Shown here: positions 21,665-31,432 of the stretch, piece by piece
How positions within the stretch are numbered: the stretch's first letter is position 1
Layout of the letters: each line of letters begins with the position of its first letter
DNA from: Brachypodium distachyon
Lineage: Eukaryota > Streptophyta > Magnoliopsida > Poales > Poaceae
DNA: 64,000 nt
Assembly: GCF_000005505.3 (NCBI RefSeq)
Contig: NC_016133.3
Span: 32,636,737 to 32,700,736 of the forward strand
Direction: 5' to 3'
Notes under the pieces: generated by a model
What the model saw: only the letters and a program-made list of their open reading frames with translations
Told to the model about the DNA's origin: nothing
Database searches by the model: none
Program-made: the position numbers and the translations under genes

Positions 21665-22022
21665 CTCATCCGCCACCTCCCGCGTTGCCGCCACCGCCGC
21701 AATACCCGTTGCTGTAGCTCTAGCGGAAGGGATATCATGTGCGTTGTTTCCTTTCCTCGTACCTTCATCTGCCTCGAAATTATTGTAGACTTTCAAGATC
21801 AGTTTACTACTCCAGTCATCCAGTGTGCATGTGAGCTCTCCAAAGCAAAGTTTAGCTAGTCTCAAGATGCAAGTAAAGTCAACCGCCGAATCGAAATTGC
21901 CATTATAACCGTGCACTGTCAAGTCATTGACCCAAAAGTTTCAGTATATCACCCAATGGTAGCAGCTCAGTTCATTGAACCAAAAGCATCTCTCGTTCAG
22001 GATACAAGCTAGCTTCGGCACG

Positions 22023-22280
22023 ATGACTCTGGCCAAGCTCTTCGCCGTCTTGGCCATCCTCGCCGTCTTGTCTGCCTCCAACTCGCCGGTTGGCCTGCAG
22101 GGGAGGACGCCGGGAAAAGCGCCACCAGCGCCAAAGCCAGCCCCTCGTAGGAGCTCCGCGAAGAAGAATCCTCCGCCGCCAGTAGGTAAAGTGCGCACAT
22201 TGCGTCCACCTCCTCCACCTCAACAGCACGGACAGCAACCATTGTTTCAGTCTCCACCACCACCCCTACCGTGCAATTAG
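22023..22280 (+). CDS. Small secreted proline-rich peptide, family B (copy B2)
   Basis: 85-residue intronless frame. Signal peptide MTLAKLFAVLAILAVLSASN followed by SPVGLQG. Mature chain: GRTPGKAPPAPKPAPRRSSA, KKNPPPPVGKVRTLRPPPPP, then QQHGQQPLFQSPPPPLPCN. It is the shortest B copy because its polyproline segments are shorter, as expected from slippage. A TATA-like AGTATATCACC lies at about 21943. Upstream sequence contains AAAGTCAACC and CATTGACCC, both holding the TTGAC core of W-boxes; equivalent words occur upstream of B3 (AAAGTCAACAACC). Function unknown. Confidence 0.72.
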   Translation: MTLAKLFAVLAILAVLSASNSPVGLQGRTPGKAPPAPKPAPRRSSAKKNPPPPVGKVRTLRPPPPPQQHGQQPLFQSPPPPLPCN

Positions 22281-23116
22281 ATTATTTAAGTTAGTTTACT
22301 CACATCTTGTTTTGATTTAGCATACATCTGTAAGCGCAATGTTGTTCTGATTTAGTAGCATAGATCTGTAAGCACAATGTTGTCTGTGTATTTATATGAA
22401 ATAAGTTACTGATTTGTTGACATTCTTGGCGGCACTTTTCCGAGTCAACAATACATGGAAACTTGGATTTGAAATTTATTTCGACGAATTGTACATTTGA
22501 GCGAACGAGACAACAAGAAAGTGTTTAGGACTTCAGGCCCAAATCTGGATTCCAAACTTTGCAACAGATAAAATTCAATGGCGTGCGGGGACAACTTGTG
22601 GCTGAAAACAAAAGGGAGAAGTTGACCGACGGATCAGATTTCAGGCTTGGAATCCTCTGTTAAGGATTACATTTGGCACAGTATAGTCATAGTCGATCAT
22701 TTGGGGAAAGGATCCTCATTTCCATTCAATTTCTCCAGAAGGAAAAAATCATCCAAATCGAGAATCTAAAAAAAGAGAAAAGGAAAACACATGTTCTTAC
22801 CTAGGGCGGATGGCGAGAGGTGGCTGGAGACACCTCTTATCTAGGCCATGCGCCGCCAGCCGCTGTCGAGGCCGCGTCACTTTGTCGACCGCCACGCGTC
22901 GCCTGGGGTCACCTCGCTCGCCACTGTCCGTTCCAAGGAAGAAAATGTTTTGGGGGAGAGGAAGCGAGCTGAATTCGGGGCAATACAGAGTTCGGGAGGT
23001 CGGAATTGCGGAACGAGCACGTCAAGTGTGCCGGAGACGGTTCGGAATTCAGCCCCCATTCCATCGATGAATTCCAGTGACATTCAAACATCAGAATTCG
23101 GGAAATAGAATACCAA
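22281..23116. other. B2 3' flank and unclassified GC-rich stretch before the LINE
   Basis: 22281-22740 is the family B 3' flank. 22800-23116 is more GC-rich, with repeated GGAATTC words; with 25420-25450 (after the LINE) it seems to belong to one older element. Open frames here show no recognisable domain. Confidence 0.45.
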
Positions 23117-25419
23117 TTCCCAATTCCTTAATAGAATGATAGGGCTGGATGATGAGATTATTGACTCTGCACAAACTGCCTTTATCCAAGGAAGATTTAT
23201 CCTAGATGGGGTGGTAGTGTTGCATGAAATCCTGAATGATGTTCATAGAAACAAATCTTCTGAGATTGTTTTTAAGGTTAACTTTGAAAAGGCTTATGAT
23301 AAAATTAATTGGTCCTTTCTAAGGACAGTTATGTTTCAGAAAGGCTTCTCTCAGCAATGGATTGATTGTGTGATGAATTTTGTGTGGGGGGGAAAGGTAG
23401 CTGTGAAAGTAAATGATAAAATAGGACCTTATTTTAGAACTTATCAGGGGGTCAGGCAGGATGATCCCCTGTCTCCTCTCCTTTTTAATCTGGCAGTTGA
23501 TGCTCTCACTTGTTTAGTTAAGAATACCCAAGATAGAGGTCTAGTAAGAGGACTGGCCTGTCAGTTAGTGCCTAGTGGATGTGCCATCTTGCAATATGCA
23601 GATGACACCATTTTCTTGCTTGAGGCTGATGTGGAAAGTGCTAGGAATTTAAAGTTTATTCTCTGTTTGTTTGAACAAGCATCAGGACTAAAGATCAACT
23701 TCCTAAAAAGTGATCTATATTGTCTTGGTGGTGCCCAAGAGATGGGGGCTCATTTGGAGGAGATTTTTACTTGTAAATTGAGGGCTTTCCCCTTCAAATA
23801 TTTGGGGATACCTCTCCATTTTAGGAGGCTGGCCAATAGTGATTGGAAGCACGTTGAGGAAAGAGTTGAAGGAAGGCTAGCTAGTTGGCAAGGCAAAATG
23901 CTCTTTAGGGGGGTGCGTCTAATCTTGATCAATGCTTGTCTTAGTTCCATTCCTAACTACATGATGTCTCCGCTAGAAATTCCTAAAGGGGTGATCAAAA
24001 AATTAGATTTCTTCCGAAAGAGATTGATGTGGCGGGAGGGGTGTGACCAGAGAAAAATCCATTTAGTTAACTGGCTTGCCATCTATCAAGAGGTCATGAA
24101 CTTCTGTCTCCTCTGTAAATGGCTATGGAGATTGGAAACCTCATCTGGGGTGTGGCAGAAAGTCATTAGGAAGAAATATTGTAGGGGGAAGCCTTTAGCT
24201 TTAGCGAGCTTCAGAAATGGGGATTCACATTTTTGGGCTGGCGTTATGCATGTGAAGGACACTTTCCTTAGCTGTTGTAGGCGCTTGATTGGTAATGGTA
24301 AGAGGACTCTGTTCTGGTCCGATGATTGGATAGAAGGCAACCCTCTTTCTGTGCAACTTCCTCGTTTATTTCATTTAACTTTCAGTTCTGAGATTACTGT
24401 TCACAAAGTGTTTGGCTGGGGTTCAATTACATTTAGGAGGACTCTAACTGGGGAGACTCTGTTATAGTGGGAAGGTCTGAAAAAGCTCTGTAGTGGTGTT
24501 CAGTTGACTGACCGAAAGGACAAATTGTTCTGGAAGTTGGAAGCGAAAGGTAAATTTTCTGTGGGCTCTCTGTATAGATTGCTGAAAAGATCACAGGTGC
24601 CGTTCCCTTTTAAGTTTCTTTGGAATGTCAAATTCCATTGAAAATTAAGGTGTTCCTGTGGCTAGTTAGCAGGGGGTTCAATTCTCACTAGGGATGTGCT
24701 GAAAGGGAGGGGGTGGGAACGAGTTGACAGCTGTGTGTTTGGTTCTCGCATAGAGACAATCGATCATCTGTTATTTTCCTGCTCTCGGGCCCAGTACATC
24801 TGGAGGATTGTACATGTTAGTTTTTGTGCCTTCTCTTTGCCTACTAATATGGAAGATGCTTTGAATAGCTGGGTCTTTCAGTTTAGTAAGCGGGAGCGAG
24901 GTGTGGTGCTTGTCGGATTCGCTGCCATCATTTGGGTGCTTTGGAAAACTAGAAACAATGCCTGTTTTCATAATGAGTTCCCACATGATCCATCAGCTGT
25001 AATGTTTACCATTTATTCCTTGCTTGACCGTTGGGATGGTCTCCAGAAGTCCGAGGCCCAGGAGGTGCTTCTGCGATGCTCGCAGCGGCTGTGGCGATTC
25101 ACTGATGAGATCTTTTGCCGCTCGAGAGGATTGGTGCCAATCACAATGTGGCTAACGGGCTGAAGTTTCAGATGACAAATGAAGCTGGTGCTGGTTCTTC
25201 AGAAAGTTGTTATGAAAAGTTACAGGACCTTGTCCGTCGTTTTCTTCTGTAGCTCAGTGTAGTGGACAGTCGGTTTTGGGCGTTGGGTGCTGTTCACCTG
25301 CTAGGGTGACGGTGCGCTGCGTGTTTTCTTCGTGTGTTATCCAATTTATGTAAGACACTGTGATTTCCTTCAATGAAACCAGGGGCCACCCCTTTGATAA
25401 TTTTTTTTCCCAATTCCTT
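23117..25419 (+). mobile_element. 5'-truncated L1-type LINE with 13-bp target duplication
   Basis: Body about 23130-25406, flanked by TTCCCAATTCCTT at 23117-23129 and again at 25407-25419. The left end starts inside the reverse transcriptase, and the right end is the usual plant LINE 3' end (AATGAAACCAGGGGCCACCC then a T-rich tail). 5' truncation plus target duplication shows target-primed reverse transcription. Confidence 0.93.
23136..25163 (+). pseudogene. LINE ORF2 fragment: reverse transcriptase and zf-RVT region
   Basis: 23136-24467 is open for 443 codons: IDSAQTAFIQGRFILDGVVV (start of the RT domain), KVNFEKAYDKINW, YQGVRQDDPLSPLLFNLAVD, the active-site ILQYADDTIFLLE, and FPFKYLGIPLHFRRLANSDW. 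An in-frame stop after GETLL ends it. The continuation 24500-25160 reads GKFSVGSLYRLL and CVFGSRIETIDHLLFSCSRA, the zf-RVT region, interrupted by at least one frameshift near 24640-24700, and IIWVLWKTRNNACFHNEF near the C-terminus. Family consensus has Asp where this copy has Asn (VNFEKAYD), and Gly where it has Asp (RQDDPL); both suggest decay. The endonuclease domain is absent through 5' truncation. Confidence 0.9.
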
Positions 25420-25561
25420 GCTCCAATACCAACATCCAAACGGGGTGTAAGACTACTTAGACAGGCTTCAAGGAGGGAAGCAGAGCATTCCCTCAGCCAA
25501 AATCTGAAGATCAGAAGATTTATAATCTTCGAGCAACGCAACACCTCCGTTGCCATTGTAA

Positions 25562-26398
25562 GGGTGTGTTTGGAAGGGTTCCACCACCTAAACTTCACTT
25601 CGTCTCTAAACTCCACTTCACCTGCACTCAACTTCACCAACTAAATGCGTTTGGCTACCTAGCTAGCTCCAGATTCATGATGGCCTTGACCGTACGGGAA
25701 CAAATCTATTCTTTTTTCTTCTTCTTCATGCTTCACATATCACACGGGAATCAGTCAAGCTAATCAACCAAGGACGTGTCAATTAATCATGCTTCATATG
25801 CTAATCAATCAACCGTGAAGCCTTTTCCTACCTTTGTTGTTGTGAGGCGGCAACGTCCTGCTGAACAAAGAGCGGCAGCATCAGCGAGTTCCTGGACGCG
25901 GTGGCGGCAGGGTAATCTCTCCTCGAGTTCTGCTGGAGGGGCCGGGACCCCGACAACATCTGGTGCAGCAGGGGCGGCGGCGACGTATTGGTCTTGCTGG
26001 TACAGGGGCCGGCGCCGGCGCCTTGATCCTACTGGTGCAGGGGCTGCGGCTCCTTGGGGGTTGTGGAGGTGGGGAGCGGGCCTCACCGGATATAGAGCGA
26101 GGGCTCACCGGAGAGGGGCGCGGCCTCTCCTACGGCCGGGTGCGCCGCCACGAGGAATCGCACGCTGGTGCGAGAGGAAGAGGAGACAGGGAGGTTCTGT
26201 TCGGGAAGATAACGTTGCGGGGTCATCAGTGGCATTGGCGGGTAAATTACCTCAACTTTAGATGAAGTGGAGCAGGTGAAGCACCACTTTCTTGACTCCA
26301 GCAAAATTTCACCTAACATATGGAGTTTGAGGTGTTTGAGACAACTTGACCTGCTTCACTAGTGAAGTTGCGTAAGTGAAGCCCTCCCAAAGAGGCTC
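25562..26398. mobile_element. Non-autonomous PIF/Harbinger element with TAA target duplication
   Basis: Left GGGTGTGTTTGGAAGGGTTC and right (inverse) GAGCCTCTTTGGGAGGGCTT pair; TAA at 25559-25561 and 26399-26401. The paralogous site downstream of B3 reads CATTGTAATTTGACAAAGG at about 27772-27790 without any insertion, so the ends are exact. The 837-bp interior is GC-rich in its middle, like the leader of the complete Harbinger at 13 kb. It has no transposase; long open frames there are compositional. Confidence 0.92.
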
Positions 26399-26793
26399 TA
26401 ACTTGACAAAGGGGCTGCCTGAATCACTGCTCGTCGTTTTCTCCCCACAACATGAGACGGTATAAAGATGAAGAATACCTAAAAATGTGCTTTCCAAAGT
26501 TTAAGGGTGGTGCCAATGCAGGCGCAAATTTCCCAAGCAAATGAAAGCCCATTGGAGTCAAGTTAAATTACCCGTGACTTTGGACTTTCAAGCTTTAGGT
26601 CCGAGCGTATGGTACGGAGTATTTGCATTCAAATTAAGCAGACTGGAGTCTTCCAAAAAACAGTGCAAAGTCAACAACCCAAAATTTTCAGTATATATGT
26701 TCGGCTTCGGCAGAAGTACGGAGTATCGCTCAATGGCAGCAGCCCAGTTCGCAGCACCAAAGACGTCTTCCGTCGAGTGAATTCATCGGCAAG

Positions 26794-27084
26794 ATGACAA
26801 AGTTCAAGCCCTTGGCCGTCTTGGTCATCCTGGCCGCCCTGTCTGTCTCAGACTTGCCGGTTGGCGTGCATGGCAGACCGCCGGTGACTGCACCACCGAC
26901 GCCAAAGCCGGCCCCGCGTAGGAGCTCCGCAAAGCCGATTCGTCCTCCACCGCCGGTAGGTAAAGAGCACACTGTGCGTTCCCCGCCGCCGCCGCCACCT
27001 CCTCCATCTACGCCATATCAATGGCGCGGAGAGCAACCACAGTTTCCGTCTCCACCACCTCTACCGTGCAACAACAAGATTTAA
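26794..27084 (+). CDS. Small secreted proline-rich peptide, family B (copy B3)
   Basis: 96-residue intronless frame. Signal peptide MTKFKPLAVLVILAALSVSD then LPVGVHG. Mature chain: GRPPVTAPPTPKPAPRRSSA, KPIRPPPPVGKEHTVRSPPP, then PPPPPSTPYQWRGEQPQFPS and the end PPPLPCNNKI, four residues beyond the Cys-Asn end of B1 and B2. TATA-like AGTATATATGTTC lies about 100 bases upstream. The promoter region (TTTCCCAAGCAAATGAAAG, 26530) also matches that of B1 (TTTCCCAAGCAATCGAAAC, 18907). A Harbinger element sits about 400 bases upstream. The 3' flank contains short repeats of GTAAGCACAATGTTGTT. Function unknown. Confidence 0.72.
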   Translation: MTKFKPLAVLVILAALSVSDLPVGVHGRPPVTAPPTPKPAPRRSSAKPIRPPPPVGKEHTVRSPPPPPPPPSTPYQWRGEQPQFPSPPPLPCNNKI

Positions 27085-27800
27085 GTTTCTTTTGATAATT
27101 TACTCAGATCTTGTTTTGATTAATCACAATGTTGTTTCTGTAAGCACAATGTTGTTTTGATAATTTACTCAGATCTTTTGATTAAGTTTCTGTAAGCACA
27201 ATGTTGTTGATATATTATCTCTTTGTTTCGTTTGTTAAGATCCGTGACGCACTATTCCATGATTTGTTGACACTGATGACGCACTTTTTCCAGTCAACCA
27301 TTTGATGATAAATTCAGATTCGTTTTGCCTGGCAAAATGAACAGAAAAAGCGAACGAAGCAACCTGAAGTATTTAGTTTTTTTAGACTGGCAAAGTTTAC
27401 TGTAGGGTGAACAAAGTAACCACAGAGCGTTTAGCCTAAATCTGGATTCCAAATTTTGCAACAGATACAAATCTGTTTGGCTGAAACAAAAACAAGAAGT
27501 TGTCTAATGGATCAGATTTCTGGCTTGGAATCCTCTGATAAGGATTACATGTGCGCACAGTATAATCATAGTCGATCATTTGGGGAAAGGATCCTCATAT
27601 CCATAATCCATGAACTTAGGCGACACAAATCGAAAACCTAAGAGAAACTGAGAACGAAACAGATGTCCGTAAGACTACTAGACCGGCTTCAGGGAGGGAA
27701 GCAGAGCATCCCCCTCAGCCAATCTGAAGATCAGAAGATTTAATCTTCGAGCAACGCAACACCTCCATTGCCATTGTAATTTGACAAAGGGGCTGCCTGA
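27085..27800. repeat. 3' flank of B3 and end of the duplication unit (holds a Harbinger empty site)
   Basis: Shares the unit-end words with 19975-20245 and 25440-25558. At 27777-27779 it keeps the unoccupied TAA where the 25562-26398 element inserted in its paralogue. No gene is present apart from B3. Confidence 0.8.
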
Positions 27801-27829
27801 ATCATTGCTCGTTGTTTTTCTCTCGAAAA

Positions 27830-28110
27830 TATGAGAAGATTGGATCAAAGAAAGGCACATCAAACAAAAGATGGAAAATTAAAAGCATGGCGCGACGAGA
27901 AAACAGACGAAATCAACAGAGGAAACAGGAGAATTCGAGGGGATCTCGCGATGCGTAACGAGGATTTGTGGCTGATGATGGGGGTCGCCGCTGTTCTGGG
28001 ATGCTTTCCTGGGGGCGCCGCTGTTCTGGGATGCTTTCCTGGGGGCGCCGCCTCGTGCTATTTTATAAGGTGGGGAAGGCACGGAGGGAGGAGCCCTAAT
28101 TAGGGGTTTT
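27830..28110 (-). promoter_or_regulatory. Promoter-like stretch on the minus strand, orphan
   Basis: On the minus strand, CCTTATAAAATAGCACGAGG at about 28056-28075 is a good TATA context preceded by CCTAATTAGGGC. No convincing coding exon follows to the left. It may be the 5' remnant of a lost gene or a chance signal. Confidence 0.3.
27991..28050. repeat. 30-bp perfect tandem duplication
   Basis: CTGTTCTGGGATGCTTTCCT followed by GGGGGCGCCG occurs at 27991-28020 and 28021-28050 without a mismatch, just downstream (minus sense) of the orphan TATA. Confidence 0.97.
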
Positions 28111-28393
28111 GTGGTCAATATGAAGTTACTGAAATGCCCTTTATCTTGGACCGCTTTTCGATTCAGATTCGTTGGTGTGTTGGCCCAGCCACGCCTCCAG
28201 ACGGCCTATAGGCCCAACTAAAAGGTACCGCCGCATAGATGTTTTGAGCCCGATCCAACAAAGCTATGGCTGTTTACTTCGGCCAAACTTAGTAAATGAC
28301 CCGCGAGTAGTTCGGATAAGAAAAAACAGATAACGTGAAGGGCCCCAGCAGGAGCATTTGGCGACAACTCAAAGGGATTTGGACGCCTGTATC

Positions 28394-29314
28394 TGTGGAT
28401 GGCAATGGTGCCCGATTTCCCAACGGGTTTAGACCCGATTAGATGCGGGTCTGAGGAAAAATGAAACCCGCGGGTCTGCAAACGGGAAAATCTCGGACCC
28501 GCTAGACCGGGTCTGGTAGTGCCCTACCTGGACCCGGAAACCCGGAGACCCGATTCATAATACAGGCCTCAGTGCTATGAATCCGCTATATAAGGCCCAC
28601 AGTACTCCTTCGTATATGACACTGAAAAGTCAAACCCTAATCCCCACCGTGTCTTTCCCCAATCCCAATCCGTCTCCCTCTGCGCCTTCCACCGCCGCCT
28701 CCTCCTCGTGTTGGACGGCTGCCTCTCCATCTTCCTCCGCCGGCGCGCGGCCCTCTCCCTCCTCCTCCGCCGGTGCGGCGCCCTCTCCCTCTGCTGGCGC
28801 GCCGCCCTCTCCCTCCTCCCTCCGCCGATGCGCGGCCTCCATGGAGGCGGAGCCGGACAGCCGCGGCGCCCTCCCCTTCCTCTATGCCGCGTGCGCTGCG
28901 GACAGGGAAGCGACGCCCTCTACCTACCTCCAGCAGTGCGGCGCGGCTTCTCCATCCGGCGGCGCCGGTCCTCCCTACAGTGGTCATGCCTTCAAGTCGA
29001 CGAGGAGCTGGCCCGGCCTTCCAAGTCGATGGCATCGCTGCTCCTAGCCTCCTAGGACTCGATTGCTTTTTTCTATTTTGCTTCAGGGTTGTTTGTGTAA
29101 AAGTGCAGCTCCTTGTTGTATTTTTTTTTTTACTTTTTCTTGTATACAGTCGCCGGGCCGGGTTTACCCGCAGGTACCCAGGACCCGTGTCGGGTCCGGG
29201 TCTGAAGAATATTTGGACCCGATGTCGGGTCCGGGTTCGGGTCGCAAAGCGGGTGGCCGGGGCCGGGTCTGGTATGGCGGGACCCGGCCCTGAAACTGCC
29301 GGGTGCCATCCGGA
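28394..29314. mobile_element. hAT-type non-autonomous element with 8-bp target duplication
   Basis: Target duplication CCTGTATC at 28386-28393 and 29315-29322. Ends TGTGGATGGCA and (inverse) TCCGGATGGCA, with subterminal CCCGG / GGGTCCGGGT repeats at both sides, the usual hAT subterminal motif pattern. The 921-bp body holds a TATA box (GCTATATAAGGCCC, about 28585) and a C-rich segment with open frames of Ser/Pro/Ala composition but no transposase. Confidence 0.92.
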
Positions 29315-29464
29315 CCTGTATCTTCATCTGCGAATTCACTATAAGAATATGAATGGCCCATGTTGAAACCCTTGCTTTCTCTCAGAAGAAAAAAAAGAAC
29401 TGGACCATTGCCCATTGGCATCTAAAAGGCGTTGATCCTTCCAGGGCGGGTTATCTTGGATCTT

Positions 29465-29751
29465 AAAAAAACTAGGCCTGTGGGGAAAGAAAATCCCGAG
29501 CATGGTTGAAAGAAAAGGACCTTCTCACATGGGCCTACAAAACACTCGAACCTCATGATCCATCTATACAACGGCATCACGGTACACGGGACATAAAACC
29601 GGCCTTAGACCTGTGTTTTGGAGTGGGGCAAGACGAGGGAAGTTTTTTAACCCTTCGGCATGAAATTCGCTCCTAGCGGGAGTCGAACCCAGAACCAAAA
29701 GGTGCTACTAGAGCCTTTAACCACTAGGTTAGAGACTCGTCCCAAGGATTT
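29465..29751 (-). mobile_element. tRNA-derived SINE, minus strand
   Basis: Flanked by TCTTGGATCTT at 29454-29464 and 29752-29762. On the minus strand it carries a pol III A-box-like TAACCTAGTGGTTAAAGG and a perfect B box GGTTCGACTCC (GGTTCTGGGTTCGACTCCCG context), about 30 bases apart, then a tRNA-unrelated body and a T-run near its 3' end (GTTTTTTTAAG). This is the layout of grass Au/p-SINE type elements. Confidence 0.75.
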
Positions 29752-29762
29752 TCTTGGATCTT

Positions 29763-30680
29763 GTATTTCATATTTATTTTTATCTTAACGAATTTGTCTA
29801 AACTAGCGGGGTGACCCGCGCAGGTTGCGCGGCTAGACTCGTTAAAGGGATGTTATTTTTCTGTATTTATATTTTTGTTTTTCTAACAGAATCATTCTGT
29901 ATATGGTTTAGATGTATTGTATAGATCTGCTCAATGCTTTTTGGAATGTTCAATTTCTTTTATTTTTGACTTAACCAAATTTTTTTCTCTTGTTTTTCTA
30001 TGGATTCTTAGGTTTCATTAAATTCATAACACAATATATGGTAGATTAGTTATTATTTTGTACGGATGATGCAATAAGAATTCACTTTTAATCAGTACAA
30101 TTTGTATCTATTATACCCATAATTCATTGGTCATACAACTATTTTTGTGTATTTTCTGTCGTTGTTGACGCCAGGCTATTTCTTTTTTATTTATTTTTAA
30201 AAATCATTCCTTTTTTGGCTATTGATTTTCTATTTACTCTCCCTACTCCTATCAACATCAAGTCATTTACTGAATTTTCATATGAGCTATGCTTGTGGCA
30301 TGGCACGAAGGCTTGTTTATTTTGATTCATATAAGATCGCATAGATGTGGCGGTAAGGCCCGTATCACCGTCAACTGAGGCGCAAAGCCGCACATCAGAC
30401 TCCGGTACGGCGGTACGTCTGGTTGGGATGTGATATGTATTTCGCTTGTGGTTACGATCTGATATGTATTTTGCTTTGTGTTCAGTGAGTTTAATATTTT
30501 TTAAAAAAAATATTTGCCATCTCAAAGGAATAAAATTGCTAGGACTTTGTCTATTCTCCTAACTTCCGTTGCGTTGTCTGATTGTTTCTCCTCTTCTCAC
30601 TATATTTTCTTGCACGCAACTTTGCTATATTTTCTCCCTATTTTCTTTCATGCTCAACTGGAGTATTGAGTGCTCAAAAC
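29763..30680. other. AT-rich intergenic sequence
   Basis: Holds GCGGGGTGACCCGCGCAGG at about 29808, a word common at the ends of dispersed grass repeats, but no boundaries could be set. No gene supported. Confidence 0.35.
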
Positions 30681-30689
30681 CCATTTATG

Positions 30690-31106
30690 CTAGTATTCAA
30701 AAGGTTGAGAGCGCTCCTAATGGTTGGAGCTGATGCTTTATGTTGGACAATTTGGTTATGCATAAATGATATTGTTTTTAATAGAAAGAACTTAACTTCT
30801 CCTATGCATGTCTTATATTCGTGCAGTCTTGGTCTACTCTACTCAAGCTTAGGATCACCAGTTGACTTTGATGGCGCGCAGCGGTTTGAAGCAAGTGGCC
30901 AGGGACTTTTTTACCCATAATGGGTGGCGGTCTAGTTTACGGATTGAGCCCTCTTAGAGTTATTATTTTTTGTTCGTTGCAATCATTGGATTTTGTTCCG
31001 AACTTGTGTGTGCTTGGCGCAGAGGCCGGCGTGTGATGCTTATTGGTTGTATCGGTCGATATAACTTTGAGAAAAATAAAAGTTTCCATTTTCGAAAAAA
31101 AAAGCT
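30690..31106 (+). mobile_element. LINE 3' end fragment
   Basis: Plus-strand frame 30690-30910 reads KRLRALLMVGADALCWTIWL and CINDIVFNRKNLTSPMHVLY, a C-terminal LINE ORF2 segment. After a one-base frame change it continues RDFFTHNGWRSSLRIEPS to a stop at about 30957, the usual end of such proteins. A 3'-UTR and an A-run at 31098-31106 follow. Confidence 0.7.
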
Positions 31107-31152
31107 CGCTTGTGCCATATACTCCAGCTTGGAAGAAAATCGTGGATGCTTA

Positions 31153-31432
31153 GATCTTGTTTGTTTGAAATTCTACTTCAGCTTTTCATGCTTATAACCT
31201 TCAAAAAGCACTTCTTCCGTTTACACATGAAGCTGAAAACCACGTCCGGAGGTGCTTCCCGCAGCTTTCGGGGGGGGGGGGGGGGGGGTGGGGAGAGAAT
31301 ACCTCCGGACGTGCTTATCAGCTTCATGTGTAAACCTGCAGGAAACACCTCTGGACATACTTTTCAGCTTCATGCGTAAACGGGAGAAGTGTTTTTTTAT
31401 AAGGCTAAACAAAAGCCTAAACAAACAAGTCC
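31153..31432. mobile_element. Foldback MITE (PIF-like ends) with G19 tract
   Basis: GATCTTGTTTGTTTG at the left pairs with the inverse of CAAACAAGTCC at the right. Inner arms pair over about 60 bases (AAGCACTTCTTCCGTTTACA against the inverse of TAAACGGGAGAAGTG). Internal repeats of AGCTTCATGTGTAAAC occur. The loop contains an uninterrupted G19 at 31270-31288. Confidence 0.8.

Noticed and set aside
25776..26261. 161-codon plus-strand and 93-codon minus-strand frames
   Set aside because: Both lie in the GC-rich core of the non-autonomous Harbinger element and lack domains.
13718..27084. Assigning the peptides to HypSys, CEP, RALF, PSK or extensin families
   Set aside because: None of the defining motifs (for example Ser-Pro4 repeats of extensins, RALF cysteines, or the CEP C-terminal box) is present.
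28577..29366. Several 115- to 197-codon frames
   Set aside because: Ser/Pro/Ala composition in three frames at once, inside the hAT element; some cross its right end.
29700..29745. tRNA gene on the minus strand
   Set aside because: A and B boxes are present but the cloverleaf arms do not pair; the 11-bp duplication shows a SINE.
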